A stretch of DNA of 64,000 nucleotides, taken from contig NZ_AUAS01000004.1 in NCBI RefSeq assembly GCF_000428845.1, positions 434,001-498,000 of the forward strand, read 5' to 3'. Of the stretch, positions 16,076 through 25,190 are shown piece by piece. Within the stretch, counting starts at the first letter, position 1; every line of letters starts with the position of its first letter. The DNA comes from Dyadobacter alkalitolerans DSM 23607 (GTDB taxonomy: Bacteria; Bacteroidota; Bacteroidia; Cytophagales; Spirosomataceae). Below the pieces are notes generated by a model. That model was given only the letters and a program-made list of their open reading frames with translations. It was not told the DNA's origin and did not search any database. The position numbers and the translations under genes are program-made.

Positions 16076-17761
16076 ATGAAAGAAAGTTACGTTATAGGGA
16101 TTGATTTTGGCACGGACTCCGTGCGGGCGCTGGTTGTGAACGCGCATACGGGCGATCAGGCCGGGACGGCGGTTCGGGAATACAGTCGTTGGAAGCAGGG
16201 AAAATACTGCGATGCAGCTTCGTCGCGGTTCAGGCAGCATCCGCTGGATTACCTGGAAGCCATGGAGGCTGCTTTGCTGGAAGCATTGGACAAATCACCC
16301 GAAGGTGCGCGTGATAATGTTCGGGGCATTTCGGTGGATACGACGGGTTCTACGCCTGTTCCTGTGGACCGGAACGGAACACCGTTGTCACTTCTGCCTG
16401 AGTTTGCCGAGAATCCGAATGGCATGTTTATCCTCTGGAAAGATCACACGGCCAATGCCGAAGCCGAGGAAATCAACACATTGGCACACAGTTTAGAAAC
16501 AGATTATACCAAATACGTCGGCGGGATTTATTCGTCGGAATGGTTCTGGGCCAAAATCCTGCGGACGCTTAGGACAGACAGCGAAGTACGCGACAAAGCA
16601 TTTTCCTGGGTCGAACATTGCGACTGGATCTCTGCCGAACTGACCGGTAACACAGACCCGCTGACATTGAAACGATCCAGGTGCGCAGCCGGACACAAGG
16701 CATTATGGCACAGCGATTTCGACGGTTTGCCACCCAATGAGTTCCTGACCAAGCTTGATCCGCTTCTTAATGGCATCCGCGACCGGCTTTTCTCCCAGAC
16801 ACAAACTTCAGACGAAGCGATGGGCACCATTTCGCCAAAATGGGCCGAAAAGTTGGGCATTCCAGCCGACACGGTCATTGGTGTAGGGGCTTTTGATGCG
16901 CATATGGGCGCAGTAGGAGCATTAATTGAGCCTTATTCACTTTGTAAGGTGATCGGCACGTCGACTTGTGACATGCTGATCGCTCCGAATGAGGAAGTTG
17001 GACATTTATTGATCAAGGGCATTTGCGGCCAGGTCGACGGCTCCATTATTCCCGGTATGCTGGGTATGGAAGCCGGTCAATCTGCATTTGGTGACATTTA
17101 TGCGTGGTTTTCCAAATTGATCGTTGAGCCTGTGAGAACATTGCTGGGCGAAGAAGCTGCGCAGAAATTATCGAAAGAACTCATTCCGCATCTGGCCCAA
17201 CAAGCCGCAAAACTGCCCGTCACCGAAAATGACATTATCGCCATCGACTGGATGAACGGCCGCCGGACGCCCGATGCGAAACATACATTAAAAGGCGCCA
17301 TACTGGGCTTGAACCTGGCCAGCGATCACGTCCGGATTTTCAAAGCGCTGGTGGAAGCCACAGCTTACGGCTCCAAAAGCATCGTGGAGCGGTTCAGGAA
17401 AGAAGGCGTTCCGATTCATGAAGTCATTGCGATTGGTGGTGTTGCCAAGAAATCGGCATTTGTGATGCAAACGCTGGCGGATGTGCTTAATATGCCTATC
17501 AAAGTCGCTGCTTCCGAGCAGGCCTGTGCGCTGGGCGCGGCCATGTTCGCCGCAGTTGCTTCGGGCATTCACAAGACCCTGCCGGAAGCACAGGAAGCCA
17601 TGAACTCCGGCTTTGACGCTGTTTATACGCCCAGACCGGCGCAAACGGCTGTTTATCAATCATTATATCAAAAATACACGCAGTCTGGTGCATTCCTGGA
17701 AAACGACTTTCTGCGCAAATGGGAGCCGGCTCCCGAAAATATATTATCCGCTTCATTGTAA
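16076..17761 (+). CDS. araB: L-ribulokinase
   Basis: A FGGY-family sugar kinase of 561 residues, the standard AraB length, phosphorylating L-ribulose to L-ribulose 5-phosphate. Visible motifs are the N-terminal phosphate-binding loop GIDFGTDSVRALVV, the segment ISVDTTGSTPVPVD, GVGAFDAHMGAVGA (catalytic Asp in FDAH) and the second ATP-binding region AIGGVAKKSAFVMQTLADV. It is first of three co-directional genes, with 24 bases to araA. Confidence 0.96.
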   Translation: MKESYVIGIDFGTDSVRALVVNAHTGDQAGTAVREYSRWKQGKYCDAASSRFRQHPLDYLEAMEAALLEALDKSPEGARDNVRGISVDTTGSTPVPVDRNGTPLSLLPEFAENPNGMFILWKDHTANAEAEEINTLAHSLETDYTKYVGGIYSSEWFWAKILRTLRTDSEVRDKAFSWVEHCDWISAELTGNTDPLTLKRSRCAAGHKALWHSDFDGLPPNEFLTKLDPLLNGIRDRLFSQTQTSDEAMGTISPKWAEKLGIPADTVIGVGAFDAHMGAVGALIEPYSLCKVIGTSTCDMLIAPNEEVGHLLIKGICGQVDGSIIPGMLGMEAGQSAFGDIYAWFSKLIVEPVRTLLGEEAAQKLSKELIPHLAQQAAKLPVTENDIIAIDWMNGRRTPDAKHTLKGAILGLNLASDHVRIFKALVEATAYGSKSIVERFRKEGVPIHEVIAIGGVAKKSAFVMQTLADVLNMPIKVAASEQACALGAAMFAAVASGIHKTLPEAQEAMNSGFDAVYTPRPAQTAVYQSLYQKYTQSGAFLENDFLRKWEPAPENILSASL

Positions 17762-17785
17762 AATGTAACCCTTTCCACAATCATA

Positions 17786-19276
17786 ATGGTTGATTTAAAA
17801 CAATTTGAAATTTGGTTTATTACGGGCAGTCAGGATCTGTACGGCGCCGACACGCTCAGACAGGTTGCGGAACATGCGCAGATCATCAGCAAGCATTTCG
17901 ACGAATCTGCTCAGATGCCGGTCAGGACGGTTTTTAAGCCTGTCGTGAAGTCATCGGAAGAGATTTTTAATATTATGCAGGATGCGAATGTGGCTAAAAA
18001 CTGCATTGGCATCGTAGCCTGGATGCATACTTTTTCACCTGCAAAAATGTGGATCCGCGGTTTGCAGATCATGCAGAAACCGCTGCTCCACCTGCATACG
18101 CAGTTTAACCGCGACATTCCCTGGGCGAACATTGATATGGACTTCATGAACCTGAACCAGTCGGCACACGGCGACCGGGAATTTGGTTTTATGATGACGC
18201 GTATGCGCCTGAACCGGAAGGTGATCGTAGGACATTGGCAGGAGCAGCACATTATAGAGGATCTTGCAAAATGGACACGCGTGGCGGCTGCCCGGCATGA
18301 TATGAAAGGTGCGAAATTTGTTCGTTTTGGCGATAATATGCGCGAAGTGGCTGTTACCGACGGCGATAAGGTTGCTGCTGAAATGACATTCGGATTTTCG
18401 GTGAACACGTACGCTGTGGGCGACCTGGTTGCTGTTATAAATCAGGTTTCGGAGCAGGAAGTCGGACTTTTGATTGACGAATATGAATCGCTTTATGATC
18501 TGGCGGACGGCATTCGTAAGGGAGACGGGAGACATCAGGCGCTTTGGGATGCTGCCCGGATTGAACTGGGATTGAAATACTTTTTGGAAGACGGAAATTT
18601 CAAGGGTTATACCAACACATTCGAGGATCTGCACGGCATGAAGCAGCTTCCGGGCATTGGTTCTCAGCGCATGATGGCGGCGGGCTATGGTTATGCGGGC
18701 GAAGGTGACTGGAAAACCTCGGCCATGGTACGGGCGCTCAAAGTAATGGGCAGCGGACTGGCAGGCGGAAACTCTTTTATGGAAGATTATACTTACCATT
18801 TCGACCCGGCCAATAACCTCGTGCTGGGATCGCATATGCTGGAAATCTGCCCGAGCATTGCCTCCGGCAGACCGTCTTGCGAAATTCATCCCCTGGGCAT
18901 CGGTGGAAAGGAAGATCCTGTCAGACTGGTTTTCAATGCCGCGGCAGGTCCTGCTATTAATGTTTCCCTGGTGGATATGGGCAACCGTTTCCGGATCCTG
19001 GTGAACGAAGTGGAAGCGGTGGAAGTGACCGAAGCACTTCCGAAACTTCCGGTTGCAAGGGTTTTATGGAAACCAGCTCCGGATATGGCTACGGGTTGCG
19101 CGGCCTGGATCTACGCAGGCGGCGCACACCACACGGTTTACAGCCAGAACCTCACCACAGATCACATTGAAATGCTGGCCGAAATGACGGGTGTTGAGCT
19201 GGTTGTGATTGATAAGAACACGTCGCTCAGGCAGTTGAAAAATGAATTGAGATGGAGCGAGGCTTCGTATAGATAA
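17786..19276 (+). CDS. araA: L-arabinose isomerase
   Basis: A cytoplasmic Mn-dependent enzyme of 496 residues converting L-arabinose to L-ribulose. The length and motifs match Ara[19 protein letters not shown] at the N-terminus, the substrate-binding [17 protein letters not shown], and the metal-ligand region [13 protein letters not shown], then [12 protein letters not shown], followed by the conserved His in GGAHHTVYS. It lies between araB and araD with short gaps of 24 and 11 bases. Confidence 0.97.
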   Translation: MVDLKQFEIWFITGSQDLYGADTLRQVAEHAQIISKHFDESAQMPVRTVFKPVVKSSEEIFNIMQDANVAKNCIGIVAWMHTFSPAKMWIRGLQIMQKPLLHLHTQFNRDIPWANIDMDFMNLNQSAHGDREFGFMMTRMRLNRKVIVGHWQEQHIIEDLAKWTRVAAARHDMKGAKFVRFGDNMREVAVTDGDKVAAEMTFGFSVNTYAVGDLVAVINQVSEQEVGLLIDEYESLYDLADGIRKGDGRHQALWDAARIELGLKYFLEDGNFKGYTNTFEDLHGMKQLPGIGSQRMMAAGYGYAGEGDWKTSAMVRALKVMGSGLAGGNSFMEDYTYHFDPANNLVLGSHMLEICPSIASGRPSCEIHPLGIGGKEDPVRLVFNAAAGPAINVSLVDMGNRFRILVNEVEAVEVTEALPKLPVARVLWKPAPDMATGCAAWIYAGGAHHTVYSQNLTTDHIEMLAEMTGVELVVIDKNTSLRQLKNELRWSEASYR

Positions 19277-19287
19277 CGTTAAAAAGC

Positions 19288-19992
19288 ATGTCTAAATACA
19301 CCTATTTAAAAGAGCAGGTTTACGAAGCTAACATGGAGATTCCCAGGGAGAACCTGGCCATTGTTACGTTTGGTAATGTGAGCGGGATCGATCGCAGTGC
19401 GGGCGTCATCGCTATTAAGCCCAGCGGCGTGCCTTATCATAAGCTGAAAGTGGAGGATATAGTTTTGCTGGATCTGGATAACCAGGTTGTGGAAGGCAAT
19501 ATGCGGCCATCTTCGGATACGAAAACCCACACATTGCTTTATAAGAATTTCCCGTCCATTGGCGGCGTCTGCCACACACATTCAACCTACGCCGTGGCGT
19601 GGGCGCAGGCGATTATGGCGATCCCGAACCTGGGCACCACACACGCCGACCATTTGACAACGGCTGTGCCTGTAACCGAAGTGATGTCCGATGAAATGAT
19701 CCAGCGCGACTACGAATTGGAAACGGGTAACCAGATCCTGGATTTATTTGGGGACAATAAGTTGAATTATGAAGAAACGGAGATGGTCCTGGTGGCTTGC
19801 CACGGGCCGTTTACGTGGGGGAAAGATCCGGCTAAGGCCGTTTACAATTCCGTTGTGCTGGAAGAGATTGCAAAGATGGCTTACCTTACAATGCACATTA
19901 ACCCGTCTGCTCAGACCATAAAGCAAGGCCTGATTGACAAGCATTATTTTCGTAAGCACGGAAAGGATGCTTACTACGGACAGGGTTGCTGA
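19288..19992 (+). CDS. araD: L-ribulose-5-phosphate 4-epimerase
   Basis: A class II aldolase-family Zn enzyme of 234 residues producing D-xylulose 5-phosphate, the last step of the arabinose pathway. Visible motifs are NVSGIDRSAGVIAIKPSG, the zinc-binding CHTHSTYAVAWAQ, THADHL, and the third His ligand in VACHGPFTWG. It completes the araBAD set. No arabinose transporter or arabinanase lies in the window, so uptake is encoded elsewhere. Its stop touches the stop of a small minus-strand gene. Confidence 0.96.
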   Translation: MSKYTYLKEQVYEANMEIPRENLAIVTFGNVSGIDRSAGVIAIKPSGVPYHKLKVEDIVLLDLDNQVVEGNMRPSSDTKTHTLLYKNFPSIGGVCHTHSTYAVAWAQAIMAIPNLGTTHADHLTTAVPVTEVMSDEMIQRDYELETGNQILDLFGDNKLNYEETEMVLVACHGPFTWGKDPAKAVYNSVVLEEIAKMAYLTMHINPSAQTIKQGLIDKHYFRKHGKDAYYGQGC

Positions 19993-20142
19993 TTAGTTCT
20001 TATTTTCAGGGCGTTTGCTGGCAATGTTGCGCATTTGCTGCAATGCTTCCTGGCGCGACATGCGTTTCTCACTCGCTTTCGCTTCATTAATGGATTCCTT
20101 GGAAAAGCGACCTTTGAAAAGGTTGAAAAGAGCAAATAACAT
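19993..20142 (-). CDS. Small basic protein of 49 residues
   Basis: The minus strand from 20142 encodes MLFALFNLFKGRFSKESIN and continues as an Arg/Lys-rich helix with SRQEALQQMRNIASKR, ending KNKN-like residues before TAA. The N-terminus is short and hydrophobic, the rest amphipathic. Its stop abuts the araD stop without a gap. I do not recognise a family; the composition is protein-like but the gene could be spurious. Confidence 0.45.
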   Translation of the reverse strand: MLFALFNLFKGRFSKESINEAKASEKRMSRQEALQQMRNIASKRPENKN

Positions 20143-20204
20143 ATTTGAATATTTGAAGGATGACTTTCCTATGAACGTTCACCAAACATAGAAAAGTTTG
20201 GGGT

Positions 20205-20238
20205 AAAAAAAAACTATCAGGAAAGTGTTCCTGATAGT
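20205..20238 (-). terminator. Rho-independent terminator
   Basis: Perfect 11-base inverted repeat, ACTATCAGGAA (20213-20223) and TTCCTGATAGT (20228-20238), with a 4-base loop. On the minus strand the hairpin is followed by a run of T (the A-run at 20205-20213 on the plus strand). It lies 50 bases after the stop of the small minus-strand gene at 20289-20471 and so probably ends that transcript. Confidence 0.75.
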
Positions 20239-20288
20239 CATATGCTAGTTAAACGTTGAGTAAGAATGTCTTTGTTGGCTGACGCATC

Positions 20289-20471
20289 TCACGCACCTCT
20301 GCGCAATTTACTTCCGGGGTTGAAATCGTCTTGGATCCAGCGAACGAAATTGTTGGAGTTGGTTTTATAGATTTCCATCGACAAGGGCTTAATGCCACTA
20401 AATTCAACCTCCTTAACGTACTCCGCGTGCAATTTCAAGATCTCAGACAGGGTTTTGCTATCAGTTTTCAT
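20289..20471 (-). CDS. Small hypothetical protein, 60 residues
   Basis: Encodes MKTDSKTLSEILKLHAEYVK and continues with a compact charged sequence containing EIYKTNSNNFVRWIQDDF. It is soluble, with no signal peptide and no family I recognise. A strong terminator at 20205-20238 in the matching orientation supports a real transcript here. It stands alone between araD and the signalling operon. Confidence 0.55.
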   Translation of the reverse strand: MKTDSKTLSEILKLHAEYVKEVEFSGIKPLSMEIYKTNSNNFVRWIQDDFNPGSKLRRGA

Positions 20472-20834
20472 TTAAAAAGGGATATTAAAGATTACTATAT
20501 GCAAAAACCAGGCAATAAACCTGTTCCCCGGCATGCCTAATTTTTAGAAAAATTAAAAAGATTATATTAATAGTGTATATTGTTATATCATGTGGCATAA
20601 ATTTCCCACTTGGCACTAATGTGTGGACTGAAACGAAGAAAATTTGTTACATTTCTGGACAAACTGGGAATTGTACTAACCGGAAGCCTGCAAACGTAAT
20701 TTTCATTTAGTCCTAAGGCGTTATGCAAAAGAAAGATAAAGATCTATGCCTAAGTGTTTTAGGACAATTGATGTATCTGAGAGTAAGGACTTGGTAACAA
20801 TCAACGCAGGCGGAAACACGCCAAAATACAAAAA
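20472..20834. other. Intergenic region with no convincing gene
   Basis: AT-rich stretch between the small minus-strand gene and the 3' end of the signalling operon. It holds only very short open frames (13 and 24 codons) without support. No terminator-class hairpin for the operon end was recognised by eye, and no repeat stands out. Confidence 0.5.
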
Positions 20835-21224
20835 TCAGATTTCGAGCTTTCGCTTCAAAGTTGAGATTTCCAATGGTTTGGGAAGGAGATCGATGATATG
20901 CCGGCTGGCCTTTGCCTTGTCGATGTCCCGGGTGTCAATGGTGGAGGATAACATGAAGAGTTTGATCTTGTTATGGAGACTTTCCGGAAGATGGTCGAAT
21001 TCGTCTATGAACTCAAATCCGTTCATGTCGGGCATTTGCAGGTCCAGCAGAATAATGCTTTCAGGAAGGCTATCCGCTTCACTGACAAGATGTTTGAGCG
21101 CATCGCGCGCGGAATTGAATGTCTTGACAGAGTCCGTTATGCCACTTTTTTTCAATAACTTTTCGTATATAAACAGATCGAATGTGCTGTCGTCTATAAG
21201 GAAAAAGTGTAAAAGTGGCTTCAT
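20835..21224 (-). CDS. Single-domain response regulator
   Basis: A lone REC domain of 129 residues: acidic pocket D11/D12, phosphoacceptor D61 in LLDLQMPDMNG, the Ser/Thr position in FMLSSTID, and Lys in LLPKPLE. No output domain is present, so it would act by protein contact or phosphorelay. The ATG at 21224 is preferred over one at 21335, which would place 37 extra residues inside the upstream gene. It is last of a five-gene operon, 7 bases after the REC-kinase stop. Confidence 0.9.
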   Translation of the reverse strand: MKPLLHFFLIDDSTFDLFIYEKLLKKSGITDSVKTFNSARDALKHLVSEADSLPESIILLDLQMPDMNGFEFIDEFDHLPESLHNKIKLFMLSSTIDTRDIDKAKASRHIIDLLPKPLEISTLKRKLEI

Positions 21225-21231
21225 GTATTTC

Positions 21232-22323
21232 TTATTTATGGATAGAAGGGATGTTGACTTCGAAAATACTTCCTTCGCCAACTTTGGAAGAAACGCTAAT
21301 CTCACCTCCGAGTTTAGTAATCGCTTCATGTACAATGTACAAACCTATGCCTGATCCACTATTTGTTGCGCCTGCCCGGTAGAACATTTTGAATATTTTG
21401 TCCTGATCCGAATCTTTAATGCCCGAGCCATTGTCCTCGATGATGATCTTGGCTGCGCTGGGCGTGGACTTAATTTTCAGATGCACGAACTGGTTCTGCT
21501 TAGTAGTATCCTGGAATTTTATAGCATTGTTAATCAGGTTATTGAATATAATCCGGAGCTTCATCACATCCGACTGGAACACACCATCCTGCTCAATGTC
21601 AGTGGTCATTTTCAGGTTGCCGTATTCGGGCAGATATTGGATGGTGGCCTGCACTTCGGTTACAAGCTCTTCGAAGCTGATGTTGGTAACAACGGGAACG
21701 CCTCTTGCGTTTTTATAATAATCAATGATATTAATAATGAATGTATCCAGCTTTTTAACCGATTGCCGGATCAGTTCCAGATATTCATTTTGTGATTTGA
21801 CATCGTCTTCCAGCAGCGCCAGGTTCACGATCCCCAGCACCGACATCAACGGCGCGCGCAAGTCGTGGGAAGCGCTGTAAACAAACTTATCGAGCTCTTC
21901 ATTCGCCTTCTGCAACTCTTCATTCCGTTCTTTTAGATCTTCGCGCGTTTTATAAATCTCGTAGGCGTGCGAAATCGCATTCTCAACATAACCATAATCC
22001 CAGGGCTTGTCGATAAACCTGAACACTTCTCCCTTGTTGATGGCATCGATCGCCGCCCCGATGTCGGTGTGGCCTGTGATCAGAATCCGGATTGGTTTTG
22101 GATATTTTGTCCTGATTTTCTCAAAAAACTGCACACCCGTCATAATGGGCATGCGTTGATCTGCGAGAATAATGCAGAAATCCTGTTTTTCAAGAATCTC
22201 TTCCGCATCTACTACGGATGAGGTGATTGTGATATCGTACTGCTTCCGGAAAGAAGCCTTGAACGAATGAAGGTTATGCTCCTCATCGTCAATGTAAAGG
22301 ATGGTTATTGGTTTTTCACTCAT
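21232..22323 (-). CDS. Hybrid REC-histidine kinase
   Basis: A cytoplasmic protein of 363 residues with an N-terminal receiver (D12/D13, phosphoacceptor D55 in LADQRMPIMTG, K107 in FIDKPW), a short coiled coil (about 125-147), a HisKA dimerisation helix with H153 in SASHDLRAPL, and an HATPase domain with the N-box region NNLINNAIKF, DNGSGIKDSD and GSGIGLYIVHEA. Receiver-first architecture suggests that it is phosphorylated by the adjacent membrane kinase and passes the signal on. Its start overlaps the upstream kinase stop by 8 bases. Confidence 0.93.
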   Translation of the reverse strand: MSEKPITILYIDDEEHNLHSFKASFRKQYDITITSSVVDAEEILEKQDFCIILADQRMPIMTGVQFFEKIRTKYPKPIRILITGHTDIGAAIDAINKGEVFRFIDKPWDYGYVENAISHAYEIYKTREDLKERNEELQKANEELDKFVYSASHDLRAPLMSVLGIVNLALLEDDVKSQNEYLELIRQSVKKLDTFIINIIDYYKNARGVPVVTNISFEELVTEVQATIQYLPEYGNLKMTTDIEQDGVFQSDVMKLRIIFNNLINNAIKFQDTTKQNQFVHLKIKSTPSAAKIIIEDNGSGIKDSDQDKIFKMFYRAGATNSGSGIGLYIVHEAITKLGGEISVSSKVGEGSIFEVNIPSIHK

Positions 22324-24487
22324 TGAAATCGTGGATAGGGCGTGCTTTCTGTTTTACTGGAAGGGTGATCAAAAACTCTGTTCCCTCTCCAACTTCGGTA
22401 TTTACCTGGATATTTCCGCTGTGAACTTCAATTATTTTAAATACAATGGATAATCCGAGGCCTGTTCCGTCTCCCACCTGCTTGGTGGTAAAGAACGGCT
22501 CAAAAATTTTCGCGCGGACCGCGGGCGGCATACCGGGCCCGTTGTCCCGGATGGAAATAGAAATATTGTCCGGGTCTTTCAGCCAGGATCTGACCCAAAT
22601 TGTCGGGGTTTTTCCCTCTGTTTTAGCATTCAGCAGCGCGTAAATGGAGTTATTGAGGATATTCATAAACACCTGGTTCAGCTTGCCTGCGAAACATTCG
22701 ATACTCGGGATATTCCCTAGTTCTTTTACCAAATGTATGGAATTACCCATTTGATAGTTCAAAATAATAAGGGTTGACTCAATGCCCTCATTAATGTTGA
22801 CGACGTTGAGGTCGGATTCATCTACGCGGGAGAATATTTTCAAACCTTTTACAATCTCGACCGTCCTGCTGGCGCCATCTTCCATGCCTTTCAGCAAGGT
22901 GCCCAGCTCGGTTTTGATGTAGTCAAGATCCAGATCTTCTTTCAATCGCTCGATTTCTTTGATCTTAACCTGTAACTGATCAATTGAGTCAACGCCCTGA
23001 ATGTCATTGTAGGAATCGAGGATTTCGAGGACGTCGTCAATGTCACGGCGGAGGGGCCTGATGTTCGAGCTCACGAAGTTGATCGGATTGTTGATCTCAT
23101 GGGCGATCCCGGCTGTAAGCTGACCGAGCGAAGCCATTTTTTCGGAATCCAGCAGCTGTGTCTGTGTGTCTTTCAGTTTGTTGAGCGTCACATTTAGTTC
23201 TGTATTAGCATGTTGCAACTCGGCAGTTCGCTCGTTGACACTCCTTTCCAGATTAATGTTTTGCTCCATAATGATTTTCTCATTTTCCAGCGACACTCGC
23301 AGGGCTTCTTCCTGTGATTCTTCCCTTTCCTTTTTAAATATATTAATCTTATCAGCCAGTGCAATAGATAGCAGCACAACTTCTGCAATAGAGCCGAACT
23401 GCATGGTGTAAGTTGTGAAAATATTATACGGCAGGATGTTGATATTTCGCAAAACAAGAAGGAACAGACCAAGCAGGAAAATACTCCAGGCCAATAAGAA
23501 AAGTTTGGCAGGACGATAATTTTCTTTCGAAAGTTTAAACCCGATTATAAAAAGCCCGATGGCTCCAACTCCTCCTGATACATCGACCGCGCGAAAGCTC
23601 AGCAATTCAAACCCAAGCAGGTTCAGTAAGCCTGTGGACGAATAAAGTGCGATGATCACATTCAGGATGAAGACCCCTGGCGGCCATTTTTCGGGAAGCT
23701 GGAGAAAGTTTTTCACGAAAAGCATGGCGAAGATTCCGGCAACACCCGAGAAGTAAATGGTTGCTACGGAGTTGAATTTTGGTGCAAATGGCCAGATATA
23801 CTTGAACCCATAACCTGACAATGCGGTTTGTGCCAATCCTACGAACAACACATAAAGCACGTAAAACAGATAACTCTTGTCGCGGGTGGAGAAGTAAATG
23901 AAGACATTATAAAGCACCATTACTGCAATGATCCCTGCGAAAATGCCATTAATGGTTTCGCCGATCTGGGCGGCTTCGAAGAATGTTTCCTGGTCGCGCA
24001 GGATGAGTGGCAGGATCACCTGGTTGTAGCCCTTCACCCGCAGATAATAGTTCTTTTGCTGGCCTGGCCTTATATCAAGCGCAAAAACAAGATTCTGGTG
24101 TTTGATCCGTCGTTCATTAAATTCCGCATTTTCACGATTTGTTTCAACTTTGACCTTTGCGCCCTCAACCTCGAAAAGCTCACAGGTATGTATCAGTGGA
24201 TGCGCAAGTTCCAGGTATAGCAGCGAGCTGGCCGATTTGTTGGCGATGGAAAACCGGATCCAGAATGTGGACTGGCTTAGCCCCATATTAGGCGTGTCGT
24301 CCGTACTCTGAACGAACGCGTTGGATTTCAGGATCTGCTCGAAACTGCGCGCATTGGTGGCATCTTCAAAAATTTCAACCTGCTTGCCAATGATTTGTGA
24401 GCCCTGGTAAAAATTTACCGGGATGCCGTAAACGAGCTTTGCGAAAAGTAGAAATGTGATTGCAAATAGGTGCTTTAAAAATTTCAT
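22316..24487 (-). CDS. 7TMR-DISM membrane histidine kinase
   Basis: A protein of 723 residues. Order: signal peptide (about 1-22), an extracytoplasmic 7TMR-DISMED2-like sensor (about 35-165, with [13 protein letters not shown] and YLELAHPLI), seven membrane helices (about 180-380), a coiled coil (about 383-450), HisKA with H463 in [12 protein letters not shown], and HATPase ([36 protein letters not shown]). DISM sensors of this type are thought to bind small diffusible or carbohydrate ligands. It is third in the operon, 7 bases after the acyltransferase gene. Confidence 0.93.
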   Translation of the reverse strand: MKFLKHLFAITFLLFAKLVYGIPVNFYQGSQIIGKQVEIFEDATNARSFEQILKSNAFVQSTDDTPNMGLSQSTFWIRFSIANKSASSLLYLELAHPLIHTCELFEVEGAKVKVETNRENAEFNERRIKHQNLVFALDIRPGQQKNYYLRVKGYNQVILPLILRDQETFFEAAQIGETINGIFAGIIAVMVLYNVFIYFSTRDKSYLFYVLYVLFVGLAQTALSGYGFKYIWPFAPKFNSVATIYFSGVAGIFAMLFVKNFLQLPEKWPPGVFILNVIIALYSSTGLLNLLGFELLSFRAVDVSGGVGAIGLFIIGFKLSKENYRPAKLFLLAWSIFLLGLFLLVLRNINILPYNIFTTYTMQFGSIAEVVLLSIALADKINIFKKEREESQEEALRVSLENEKIIMEQNINLERSVNERTAELQHANTELNVTLNKLKDTQTQLLDSEKMASLGQLTAGIAHEINNPINFVSSNIRPLRRDIDDVLEILDSYNDIQGVDSIDQLQVKIKEIERLKEDLDLDYIKTELGTLLKGMEDGASRTVEIVKGLKIFSRVDESDLNVVNINEGIESTLIILNYQMGNSIHLVKELGNIPSIECFAGKLNQVFMNILNNSIYALLNAKTEGKTPTIWVRSWLKDPDNISISIRDNGPGMPPAVRAKIFEPFFTTKQVGDGTGLGLSIVFKIIEVHSGNIQVNTEVGEGTEFLITLPVKQKARPIHDFNE

Positions 24488-24494
24488 AAAAATC

Positions 24495-25190
24495 CTAAAT
24501 CTTCATATCGAGATCGTAATGTAATGCAATTTCTCCCTTCGGGCCTTTTTCCACCGCAAACTGAACCGGATGCTCGCGCAGGTGCATAATGCGCTCCCGC
24601 TCTTCTTCATGTGCCTGGGGCAGATTGGCCAGGTCATTGACGATAATGGCGGTGGCGATGAGGCCTTCTTTGGGATAATAAAATGTTCCGTTGTTCCCCA
24701 AATCACGGATAATTTCAAACCCGATCCGCAGGCACTGGCGCAAGGTAGGCGGAGAGCACAATGCAAATAAATGTTCAACGCCGATCTGCGACGTGATCGC
24801 AACACCGATCCTCCCAAGGAAAATGCTTCCGATACCGTAACCCGCCACTTCTTTGGAATTGAAGAGGCCGCAGAACTCGGCGATCTTTTTTTCTTTCAGA
24901 TTGTCTACGTACCCGTAAATGCGCTCGTCCTTCTTGGCAATGGCATCTTCCATCGGCATTTTCATTTTCTCATTACGGACCTGGATCCTCCCGCCGCCAT
25001 AAATCTTTTCACCGTCCTCGGACTCAACAATGATCACATAAGTATTTTCATCATTCAGCCAGTCATGGCTTGCGGAAGTCACCTGCTTTACGCCATAGGC
25101 TTCCAATACTTTTCGGTGCTCGTCAATGTACCTGTAACAGGTTTCGATATCCTCAGTTGACTTGTACGCTTTAATTTTTGCTACCATCAA
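24495..25190 (-). CDS. GNAT / autoinducer-synthase-like acyltransferase
   Basis: A soluble protein of 231 residues. Residues 49-73 (TYVIIVESEDG, YGGGRIQVRN) and 103-170 (AEFCGLFNSKEVAGYGIGSIFLGRIGV, then LFALCSPPTLRQCLRIGFEII) follow the GNAT core: strand 4, a GYGIG acyl-CoA pyrophosphate loop, then the strand 5 to helix 4 region. The N-terminus and spacing recall N-acyl amino acid or homoserine-lactone synthases more than small-molecule N-acetyltransferases. It overlaps the upstream fusion gene by 4 bases (ATGA) and precedes a membrane kinase. Substrates are unknown. Confidence 0.7.
   Translation of the reverse strand: MMVAKIKAYKSTEDIETCYRYIDEHRKVLEAYGVKQVTSASHDWLNDENTYVIIVESEDGEKIYGGGRIQVRNEKMKMPMEDAIAKKDERIYGYVDNLKEKKIAEFCGLFNSKEVAGYGIGSIFLGRIGVAITSQIGVEHLFALCSPPTLRQCLRIGFEIIRDLGNNGTFYYPKEGLIATAIIVNDLANLPQAHEEERERIMHLREHPVQFAVEKGPKGEIALHYDLDMKI

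Noticed and set aside
18035..18889. 284-codon minus-strand frame
   Set aside because: It is the complement of araA, whose identity is certain.
20746..21354. 202-codon plus-strand frame
   Set aside because: It is antisense to the response regulator, whose REC motifs are complete.
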